Source: CAZCBN01 sp964496975 (GTDB lineage Bacteria > Planctomycetota > Phycisphaerae > Phycisphaerales > UBA1924). Taken from it: a stretch of 5,044 nt of DNA. The position numbers were made by a program, and so were the translations under genes. How positions within the stretch are numbered: position 1 is the first letter of the stretch; the number at the start of each line of letters is the position of its first letter. Below are positions 1 through 5,044 of this stretch, piece after piece. The notes beneath the pieces were generated by a model. It saw nothing but the letters and a program-made list of their open reading frames with translations, was not told where the DNA came from and did no database searches. The stretch spans positions 1 to 5,044 of the forward strand of contig CAZCBN010000173.1 in NCBI GenBank assembly GCA_964496975.1, given 5' to 3'.

Positions 1-2
1 TG

Positions 3-854
3 GTGCTCCGTTGGTTTGACGAGACGCACTATCGGCTTGATGAAGCGTTTCCGGGCTCGGAGTCCTCGATCGCGGCCGCTCGTGTTGGTGAGGAGGCGTG
101 GCAACTGGCCGACGAGGAAGGGGTTCGCTATTCGATGGATGGTCCTCGACCAGCGGCCGAGGCGATGCGGCTTCACGGCGGGGCCTTGGGCGATGTCCGT
201 CTGCTCGTTGGGCAGGCGCTGGACCGTTCGGGGATCCAAGGCCCGTCGCCGCGGATCGACTGCGTCGTGGAGGGTGATCGGTGGTCGGCGGAGGTCTATC
301 GCGGCGAAGCGCCGATCTCCAATATTCAAGGCCGGATCGACGAGGACGGGCGGCTTCTCGTTGACCGCATCCAGCGTTTCGAAGCAGAGCCGCCCCGTAC
401 GCCCGGAAACCTGTACGTTCTTTCGGGGCACGTCTTGATCCCGGACGGCAGTCAGTACATGGCAGGCCGTGTGGACTTGCGCGATCCCGGTTACGAGCAT
501 TCAAAAACGGTGCGGCTGCGCTCCATCCAGGCCATCGAAAATGCGGCCACGGTTCGGGCGCAGGTACTCGCGATGCCCGAAAAGTCCGTCGACTCGGCAC
601 GCGCAGCGACGCTCGATCTTCGCGGGGCATCGGCGGCCGAGGTGCAAGCCCTGGGGATGACCGTGGTGGTTCCCCAGTCGGGCAACTCGGTTCGCGTCGT
701 GCGCCCCGGCGAGCCGCTGCCTTCGGACTCCATCTGGCCCCGTGTGGTGGCGATGGCTGGGGCGTTAACGGTTTGTGGAGCACTTTTCTGGTGGCTGCGG
801 GCGTTGCGTTCTCGCCCGAAGTCTCGGAGCGAACAAGGAGGACATCACTCGTGA
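3..854 (+). CDS. Hypothetical protein with a C-terminal membrane helix (probably 5'-truncated)
   Basis: I do not recognise a family. The frame is open from the first bases of the window. A GTG at position 3 could be read as a start, but only two bases precede it, so the true N-terminus, perhaps with a signal peptide, is probably outside. About 240 polar residues without obvious motifs precede one hydrophobic helix at roughly residues 248-265 (counting the GTG as 1). An Arg/Lys-rich tail of about 18 residues ending in His-His-Ser follows. By the positive-inside rule the tail is cytoplasmic and the large domain is extracytoplasmic. Only two cysteines are visible, unlike the next gene. Its TGA stop overlaps the GTG start of the next gene (GTGA, 851-854), so the two are probably translationally coupled. 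Coding seems secure from the strict frame and overlap; function is unknown. Confidence 0.72.
   Translation: MLRWFDETHYRLDEAFPGSESSIAAARVGEEAWQLADEEGVRYSMDGPRPAAEAMRLHGGALGDVRLLVGQALDRSGIQGPSPRIDCVVEGDRWSAEVYRGEAPISNIQGRIDEDGRLLVDRIQRFEAEPPRTPGNLYVLSGHVLIPDGSQYMAGRVDLRDPGYEHSKTVRLRSIQAIENAATVRAQVLAMPEKSVDSARAATLDLRGASAAEVQALGMTVVVPQSGNSVRVVRPGEPLPSDSIWPRVVAMAGALTVCGALFWWLRALRSRPKSRSEQGGHHS
835..841 (+). promoter_or_regulatory. Shine-Dalgarno site for the Cys-rich protein gene
   Basis: AAGGAGG lies nine bases before the GTG at 851, inside the end of the preceding gene. It decides the start: earlier in-frame starts (from 773) would overlap the upstream gene heavily and lack such a site, whereas GTG 851 gives a clean signal peptide. 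Confidence 0.75.
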
Positions 855-1282
855 TATCATCATTTCGAGTACTGGGGTCCGCGTTTACCGTTGGTGCAGT
901 GGTATCCGTCGCGCTGGCGTGTCGGCTCACGGTGCCGTTCAGCCCGCCCAACTGCTGCGCTTTGGTTCCATTGGACTTTGATGAGTTCTGCACGCAGACG
1001 GACAGTAACGGAAACATTGTCTATGAGCTTTGCCCGGACTACGTCATCACGGATGGCGCGCTTTCCTACACTAAATACGACAAGTGCAACGGCAACGCAA
1101 CCGATTCCCAGCGATTTACACAGACGTGCGAGTGGGCGACGTGGGATTGCGTGGATGACGTTTGCGCGCTACGACCAGGTTCTGGGCACGCCGGTTCCAA
1201 CAGCTCTGACTGTAGAAACAACCGGGTTGGAGAGGGCATTTGCCGTATTCCGGCCGATGATTGCATCGGAGTGCCGATGTGA
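851..1282 (+). CDS. Small secreted cysteine-rich protein
   Basis: This 143-residue protein belongs to no family I recognise. Residues 1-23 look like a Sec signal peptide (Arg6, then a hydrophobic stretch 7-22) ending in Ala-Leu-Ala before Cys24, which fits signal peptidase I. A lipoprotein reading with Cys24 as the lipidated residue is possible, but the -3 residue is Ala, so the lipobox is poor. The mature part would be 120 residues with 12 cysteines (24, 35, 36, 47, 61, 79, 93, 100, 105, 121, 131, 138). They are spread along the whole chain, an even number consistent with up to six disulfides. Two Trp (95, 98) lie between Cys93 and Cys100. It is acidic and Asn/Asp-rich, with no Cys-x-x-Cys thioredoxin or haem motif. 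Four-base overlaps (GTGA) with both neighbours make an operon likely. Its immediate partner carries a MauE-like redox domain, so it is a candidate substrate for oxidative folding; that role is inferred. Confidence 0.82.
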   Translation: MISSFRVLGSAFTVGAVVSVALACRLTVPFSPPNCCALVPLDFDEFCTQTDSNGNIVYELCPDYVITDGALSYTKYDKCNGNATDSQRFTQTCEWATWDCVDDVCALRPGSGHAGSNSSDCRNNRVGEGICRIPADDCIGVPM

Positions 1283-2538
1283 CCGGGCAAATTGAAAAGA
1301 TGGGCGCTTGGCTTCCTCCGGCGGTGCTGCTGTTGCTTCTGGCCGCTGGATTACTCAAGGCGTGGGATCTGCCGGGTTTCGCGTCTTCATTGAAAAGTTG
1401 GCCGCTCATCCCTGCATGGTCCAGGCCTGCCCTGTCCCTGCTGGTTGTCGGGATGGAGCTCGCGATGTTTCCCGCTTGGTTGGCGGGTGCACGGCGGAAC
1501 ACGCGGCGCGTCGCGGCGGGGTTTGTGCTCGCGATGGCGTGCGTGTACGGTGTCCACCTCGGCATGGGGTTTCATCCGAAGTGCTCGTGCTTCGGGGAGT
1601 TCGTACGGTTCGAGACGATGCGTTCTGGAGCGACGTACCGGATGCTCATGTACGCCGGCCTGCTTGTAGCCCTGCTTGCGCCGGAGATCGCGGGCGGGGC
1701 GAAGCGGCTTCGTCGAGCGCTCGTGGGGCGCTCGTTGCCCGCGTCTGCGATGCCGCGTGCGGTTGCCCGCCACCGCAGCGGGATGGGTGCCGGCTACTCG
1801 CTGGTTGAGGTTTTGGTCGTGCTGGTCGTTCTCGGGGCGATCGTCGCGTTGCTCTTGCCGGTTCTCCACCGTGCGCGTGCATCGGGCGCTGATGCGGTCG
1901 CGATGTCTCGACTGCGATCGCATGCTCAGGTGTTTCAGGTTTATGCGCAGGACTTTGACGACCAGTGGCCTTGTTTCGTCGATCCGCGGCGGCTCAACGG
2001 GGCTTTGATGTGTGGTTCCGTCGATGAGACATTTTATTACTTTGATACCTCGGATGCATGGCCGTACGTGCTGCGGTGTGAATCGTATTATGCGAAGAAC
2101 GAGATCGAAGTCTTCGAATCGCCCTACGCCGTCGCCAGTGGTGACGCGGCGCCGCGCAGGCTGAGCAGCGCGACGTTCGCTTACCGTGCATCGTGTGCCA
2201 TGCTCGCTTCGCCGACGTACTGGGACCCAACCACGCGAACTGGCCGCGATCAGTGGCGATCCACTCGCGTCGGCGAGGTGACGTTCCCCTCGTCGAAGAT
2301 ACTGCTGACCCACGAAACTCCGCCCGGCTCGGTCGGCCCCGCAGGGGGCGTGCTCGTGGCGTTGGCGGATGGGGCCGCTCGTAGCCTGCCGGCGGGGAGC
2401 ATCCCCGACGGATACCCCACTGGCGATAGCTACGAGGGCATGGACGCGGACGGGCCGTCGCCGAGTGGCCACGGCTGGGACGGCGTTGCAGGCCAGCACA
2501 CGCTTCGCGGGGTCGCCGGGAGGGATGTGGGCGGATGA
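1279..2538 (+). CDS. MauE/DoxX-like redox membrane domain fused to a type II prepilin-like domain
   Basis: I chose GTG 1279 because it overlaps the previous stop as GTGA and has GGAG at 1268-1271, seven bases upstream; the product is 419 residues. Residues 1-140 have four hydrophobic helices (about 11-29, 46-70, 78-97, 120-138). CSCFG at 102-106, between helices 3 and 4, is the motif seen in MauE/DoxX-type redox-associated membrane proteins. Arg72-Arg77 and a basic stretch at 142-151 put the second loop and the linker in the cytoplasm, so the Cys pair faces the periplasm. MauE is needed for maturation of the disulfide-rich methylamine dehydrogenase light chain. After a basic linker comes a prepilin signal: Gly172, then YSLVEV with Glu177 at +5 and a hydrophobic helix to about 193. 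The remaining part resembles planctomycete pseudopilins, with a Pro-Ser-Ser-Lys segment before His345 and Asp364-Gly365 near the end. No stop or strong internal ribosome site separates the halves. Fusion is the simplest reading; a lost stop codon is the alternative. Confidence 0.82.
   Translation: MTGQIEKMGAWLPPAVLLLLLAAGLLKAWDLPGFASSLKSWPLIPAWSRPALSLLVVGMELAMFPAWLAGARRNTRRVAAGFVLAMACVYGVHLGMGFHPKCSCFGEFVRFETMRSGATYRMLMYAGLLVALLAPEIAGGAKRLRRALVGRSLPASAMPRAVARHRSGMGAGYSLVEVLVVLVVLGAIVALLLPVLHRARASGADAVAMSRLRSHAQVFQVYAQDFDDQWPCFVDPRRLNGALMCGSVDETFYYFDTSDAWPYVLRCESYYAKNEIEVFESPYAVASGDAAPRRLSSATFAYRASCAMLASPTYWDPTTRTGRDQWRSTRVGEVTFPSSKILLTHETPPGSVGPAGGVLVALADGAARSLPAGSIPDGYPTGDSYEGMDADGPSPSGHGWDGVAGQHTLRGVAGRDVGG
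1792..1797 (+). other. Predicted prepilin peptidase cleavage site (Gly172/Tyr173)
   Basis: The codons GGC-TAC encode Gly172 and Tyr173, the expected -1 and +1 residues of a type IV/II prepilin site. Glu at +5 (codon 1807-1809) and a long hydrophobic helix follow. The preceding linker is rich in Arg and so probably cytoplasmic, where prepilin peptidase has its active site. Tyr instead of Phe at +1 is a mild deviation. Cleavage here would free a 247-residue pseudopilin from the MauE-like part. Confidence 0.65.
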
Positions 2539-2583
2539 ACAACGCACTGGGTGCTGCCGATACCGAGTCATCAAGGTTTGGTC

Positions 2584-2589
2584 TATGAT
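2584..2589 (+). promoter_or_regulatory. Possible -10 box of a leaderless comM promoter
   Basis: TATGAT matches the sigma-70 -10 consensus at five of six positions. It ends six bases before the comM ATG (2596), so transcription would begin at or next to the A of the start codon. No ribosome binding site is seen in the bases just before the ATG; the nearest purine run, AAGG at 2573-2576, is too far away. No convincing -35 hexamer is found 16-18 bases upstream, which keeps this tentative. Confidence 0.45.
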
Positions 2590-2595
2590 TGGGCC

Positions 2596-4149
2596 ATGAT
2601 CGCCCGCGTCCAGAGTTGCCTGCTTCAGGGGATTGATGCGCTTGGCTGCGAGGTGGAGGTTGACCACGACGACCGGGCGATGGAGCGGTGCACCGTTGTC
2701 GGGCTGCCCGATGCGGCGGTGCGGGAGAGTTTGGAGCGGGTGCGGTCGGCGCTGGGCAACAGCGGGTACGCGTTCCCGCTGGGGCGGCTGCTGATTAACC
2801 TCGCGCCGGCCGACGTGCGGAAAGAGGGGCCGGTGTACGACCTGCCCATCGCGGTGGCGATGCTGATGGCGCAGGGGGTGATCCCGCCGCGGCGCGAGGG
2901 CGGGCCCGGGCCGGCGAGCGTGGCGCCCGTGCCGGACGTGCGGGGGCTGGTGTTCGCGGGGGAACTCGGGTTGGACGGCCGGGTGCGGCCCATCCGCGGG
3001 GCGATCGCGATGGCGGACTACGCGCGGTCGGCGGGCTTTTCGGGGCTCGTCGTGCCGGCGGAGAACGCGGGCGAGGCGGCGGTGGTGGGGGGGCTGAACG
3101 TCTACGGCGTGCGCACGATCGCGGAGGTTGTGGGCCTGCTGAACGGCGAGCTGGACGCCGAGCCCACGGCGGCGCCGGACGTGGAGACGCTGCTGCGCAG
3201 CGCCGAGGCGCCGATTGACTTCGCCGAGGTGCGCGGGCAGGAGGCGGTGAAGCGGGCGCTGGTGATCGCCGCGGCGGGGGCGCACAACATCTTGATGCTG
3301 GGCCCCGCCGGCAGCGGGAAGACGATGATGGCCAAGGCGCTGCCGGGCGTGCTGCCCCCGCTGACGGCGGACGAGGCGATCGAGCTGACGCGGATCTATT
3401 CGGCCGCGGGGGCGATGCGGCCCGGGGAGACGCTGGTGCGGACGCGGCCCGTGCGCACGCCCCACCACACCGCGAGCGCGCCGGCGATCGTGGGCGGGGG
3501 CATCGTGCCGCGGGCGGGGGAGATCAGCCTGGCGCACAAGGGCGTGCTGTTCCTGGATGAGCTGCCCGAGTTCCCCCGCGGGGTGCTGGAGACGCTGCGG
3601 CAGCCGATGGAGGACCACGTCGTGAGCATCGCGCGGAGCCACGGGACGGTGAAGTTCCCGGCGAGCTTCATGCTGGTGGCGGCGATGAACCCGACGCCGC
3701 GGGGGGATGTCGCCCCCGGCGAGGTGGGGCGGCGGGAGATGGACCGGTATGTGGGGCGGCTGAGCGGGCCGCTGCTGGACCGGATCGACATGCACGTGGA
3801 GGCGCCGGCGGTTCCGTTTGACCAGCTTTCTTCCAAGAAGAAGGGGACGGGCACGGCCGAGATGCGCGCGCACACGCACGCGGCCCGCGAGCGGATGTCG
3901 CGGCGGCAGGGCGCGGGCCTGCCCAACGCGCGGCTGAGCGGGAAGCAACTGGACGAGTGCGCGGGGCTGACGGAGGCGTCGTCGGCGCTGCTGCGGGACG
4001 CGATGATGGGCCTGGGGCTGAGCGCACGGGCGTATGACAAGATCCGCCGCGTGAGCCGGACGATCGCGGACCTGGAGGATCGGGACGAGGTGGGGCCCGA
4101 GCACGTGGCGGAGGCGGTGGCGTACCGGCTGCTGGACCGGCGGGTGTGA
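2596..4149 (+). CDS. comM: ComM/YifB-family Mg-chelatase-like AAA+ ATPase
   Basis: This 517-residue protein is close to the usual length of about 500. ComM is a hexameric AAA+ helicase that promotes branch migration during integration of transforming DNA in naturally competent bacteria; the family also occurs widely in bacteria not known to be competent. The N-terminal domain (about 1-175) has the ChlI/Lon-like segments VVGLPDAAVRES and, from 117, GLVFAGELGLDGRVRPIRG. The AAA+ core has Walker A GPAGSGKT (236-243), the HHT segment at 290-292, Walker B GVLFLDE (316-322), a sensor-1 region ending AAMNP (362-366) and GPLLDRID ending at 398. The C-terminal domain carries LSARAYDKIRRVSRTIADL. I prefer ATG 2596 (MIARV...GIDA, as in homologues) over GTG 2551, which adds 15 atypical residues. 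Unusual points are a Pro/Gly-rich insertion around 97-115 and absence of the common CPCG...C-x-C cluster after AAMNP. It is much more GC-rich than the genes to its left. Confidence 0.96.
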   Translation: MIARVQSCLLQGIDALGCEVEVDHDDRAMERCTVVGLPDAAVRESLERVRSALGNSGYAFPLGRLLINLAPADVRKEGPVYDLPIAVAMLMAQGVIPPRREGGPGPASVAPVPDVRGLVFAGELGLDGRVRPIRGAIAMADYARSAGFSGLVVPAENAGEAAVVGGLNVYGVRTIAEVVGLLNGELDAEPTAAPDVETLLRSAEAPIDFAEVRGQEAVKRALVIAAAGAHNILMLGPAGSGKTMMAKALPGVLPPLTADEAIELTRIYSAAGAMRPGETLVRTRPVRTPHHTASAPAIVGGGIVPRAGEISLAHKGVLFLDELPEFPRGVLETLRQPMEDHVVSIARSHGTVKFPASFMLVAAMNPTPRGDVAPGEVGRREMDRYVGRLSGPLLDRIDMHVEAPAVPFDQLSSKKKGTGTAEMRAHTHAARERMSRRQGAGLPNARLSGKQLDECAGLTEASSALLRDAMMGLGLSARAYDKIRRVSRTIADLEDRDEVGPEHVAEAVAYRLLDRRV

Positions 4150-4155
4150 GGGGGG

Positions 4156-4207
4156 TGGTCGGGGGCGGGCGCGGGCCGCGCGCGAAACGCGCGGGGGCCA
4201 ACGACCA
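4156..4207 (+). terminator. Possible terminator-like nested stem-loop after comM
   Basis: The inner hairpin has a seven-base perfect stem, CCGCGCG (4176-4182) with CGCGCGG (4188-4194), and a CGAAA loop. An outer pair TGGTCG (4156-4161) with CGACCA (4202-4207) can enclose it. It begins seven bases after the comM stop. There is no T-run afterwards, so it is not a classic intrinsic terminator. In sequence this GC-rich, short stems also arise by chance. Confidence 0.35.
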
Positions 4208-4220
4208 GTGACGTGGCGGG

Positions 4221-4236
4221 GCGTGCCGGCGCACGC
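4221..4236. repeat. Inverted repeat, 6-base arms
   Basis: GCGTGC and GCACGC are perfect inverted copies separated by CGGC. The repeat lies in the comM downstream gap, about 140 bases before the next start codon. It could be a weak hairpin, an operator half of a larger site, or chance in GC-rich DNA. Confidence 0.35.
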
Positions 4237-4240
4237 TCTG

Positions 4241-4252
4241 GGGCACGTGCCC
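4241..4252. repeat. Perfect 12-base palindrome centred on CACGTG
   Basis: GGGCACGTGCCC reads the same on both strands, as dimeric repressor sites often do. It follows the 4221-4236 inverted repeat by four bases and lies about 120 bases before the ATG at 4375. No regulator is encoded nearby, so an operator role is only a possibility. The intergenic stretch 4150-4374 contains nothing else I can support as a gene. Confidence 0.4.
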
Positions 4253-4363
4253 GGGGGCGGGGTGTTCGTCGCATGGTGGGGCCGGCGGCCGCGCTGGGCG
4301 TTCGGCGGGCTGGTACTGTGCGGGCGGTGGAACGGGACAGGCATCACAGAGCAGCACACGGCG

Positions 4364-4370
4364 AAAGGGA
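4364..4370 (+). promoter_or_regulatory. Shine-Dalgarno-like site for the 3'-end gene
   Basis: AAAGGGA ends four bases before ATG 4375. The spacing is slightly short but usable. It favours this ATG over an in-frame GTG at 4327, whose product would begin with 16 charged residues ahead of the signal peptide. Confidence 0.5.
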
Positions 4371-4374
4371 TTCG

Positions 4375-5044
4375 ATGCGTCGGCAAGCGACTCGCGGGGT
4401 GAACGGCGGTTGGGCGATGGTGCTCGCGGCGGGGCTGGCGGTCGGGCTTTTGCCCGTGGCGACGGCCGCGGCGGCGGTGCCCGGGGCGCTGGCGCACGTG
4501 GCGGCGGAGACGCCGGTGTATGTCGCGGTGCCGAACCTGAAGGCGCTGCTGGACGACGTGACGGCGTTCAACAAGGCGTTCGGCAAGCTTCTGCCCGAGG
4601 AGGCGCAGCAGGGGATGGCGGGCCTGGGCTTTGCGCAGCTGCTGCTCGCGCAGCCGGGCGTGAAGGCGGACGGGTCGGCCGCGGTGGTGCTGTACCTGCC
4701 CGAGGAGGGCCCCGAGGCGGGCCCGCCGGACGGCGTGGCGATCTTGCCGGTGGAGGACTTTGAGGCCTTCCGCACGTCGCCCTTCATCGAGAGCCAGAAC
4801 CCGACGTTCGCCGACGGCGTGCTGTCGGTGAACATGTTCGGCACGGTGCTGACGATGCGCGACCTGGGCGACTATGTCGCCGCGGGCGTGAACGCCGAGC
4901 GGGTGCGGGCGTACGCGACGCAGGACCAGGGCGCCGCGCACGCGGCGATGCTGGGCGCGGCGGGCGAGGCCGCGGCGTCGGGCAACGACCTGATGCTCGT
5001 GGCGAACATCCCGCTGCTGGCGGACCAGATCCGCGCGGCGGGGG
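4375..5044 (+). CDS. Secreted protein of unknown function (3'-truncated)
   Basis: The frame is open from ATG 4375 to the window end, giving 223 full codons. Residues 2-7 are basic (RRQATR) and a hydrophobic stretch follows at about 14-34. Cleavage is likely somewhere between the Ala run at 31-34 and Ala40 (GALA before His41), so the product is exported. The mature start (AETPVYVAVPNLKALLDDV) and a later VAILPVEDFEAF segment resemble secreted planctomycete proteins of DUF3352-like type. In those proteins an opening phrase about values or presence is followed by a repeated 'LPV-D--aF' segment. This is a weak style match rather than a firm family call. There is no cysteine in the visible part and no catalytic motif. 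The composition (strong G/C third positions) matches comM rather than the left-hand operon. It is separated from comM by 225 bases and probably transcribed independently. Confidence 0.82.
   Translation, partial: MRRQATRGVNGGWAMVLAAGLAVGLLPVATAAAAVPGALAHVAAETPVYVAVPNLKALLDDVTAFNKAFGKLLPEEAQQGMAGLGFAQLLLAQPGVKADGSAAVVLYLPEEGPEAGPPDGVAILPVEDFEAFRTSPFIESQNPTFADGVLSVNMFGTVLTMRDLGDYVAAGVNAERVRAYATQDQGAAHAAMLGAAGEAAASGNDLMLVANIPLLADQIRAAG

Noticed and set aside
773..850. Earlier start for the Cys-rich protein
   Set aside because: It would overlap the upstream gene by about 80 bases and put 26 polar residues before the signal peptide, whereas GTG 851 has an AAGGAGG site and a GTGA overlap.
851..1282. 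The Cys-rich protein as a methylamine dehydrogenase light chain (MauA) with a tryptophan-derived cofactor
   Set aside because: Length, 12 cysteines and two Trp near each other are reminiscent, but the cysteine spacing and MauA motifs do not match, and no large subunit gene or other mau gene is in the window.
2311..2370. Canonical H-X9-DG motif of DUF1559-type pseudopilins
   Set aside because: His345 and Asp364-Gly365 are present but 18 residues lie between them instead of nine, so I only call the domain pseudopilin-like.
4314..4319. TACTGT as a -10 box for the gene at 4375
   Set aside because: Only the TA and final T fit and there is no -35 partner at 16-18 bases, so it is not supportable.
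3396..4357. Overlapping minus-strand open frames, Ser/Pro/Arg-rich
   Set aside because: They mirror the conserved comM coding sequence and show no domain or ribosome binding site.
4208..4402. Small plus-strand frame in the comM downstream gap
   Set aside because: The translation is Trp/Gly/Arg-rich with no ribosome binding site, and it overlaps the better-supported start at 4375.
1387..4941. A very long open frame (about 1180 codons) on the minus strand
   Set aside because: It is antisense to comM and parts of the flanking genes, its translation is a low-complexity Arg/His/Pro mixture, and long open antisense frames are expected where third codon positions are nearly all G or C.

Overview
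The window looks like a chromosomal piece from a high-GC bacterium, most likely a planctomycete and possibly of the Phycisphaerae. This rests on the type II pseudopilin with a late Asp-Gly motif (a protein type greatly expanded in Planctomycetota), a secreted C-terminal gene of a style common there, and weak or absent ribosome binding sites at some starts. It is inferred from protein style only; no marker gene settles it. All supported genes are on the + strand.

Left half (1-2538): three tightly packed genes that look like one operon. The first is cut by the window edge and encodes an unrecognised protein with one membrane helix near its C-terminus. It overlaps by four bases (GTGA) a small secreted protein whose predicted mature form has 12 cysteines in 120 residues. 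That gene overlaps by the same four-base GTGA a 419-residue protein that I read as a natural fusion: an N-terminal four-helix MauE/DoxX-like redox membrane domain with a Cys-x-Cys-Phe-Gly motif, followed in frame by a complete type II/IV prepilin signal and pseudopilin domain. My working hypothesis is that the MauE-like part supports disulfide formation in the Cys-rich partner, and that prepilin peptidase separates the pilin half. This is the most interesting part of the window.

Middle (2596-4149): a complete comM/yifB-type Mg-chelatase-like AAA+ ATPase gene. ComM proteins are linked to branch migration of incoming DNA in natural transformation. A TATGAT box six bases before the ATG, with no ribosome binding site, suggests a leaderless transcript. 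Base composition changes here: sampled lines of the left half are about 50-60% GC, and sampled lines from comM onward about 72-73%.

Right end (4150-5044): a 225-base intergenic stretch with GC-rich dyads (a possible terminator and two palindromes), then the start of a gene for a secreted protein that runs off the window. I saw no tRNA, rRNA, CRISPR array or insertion sequence.
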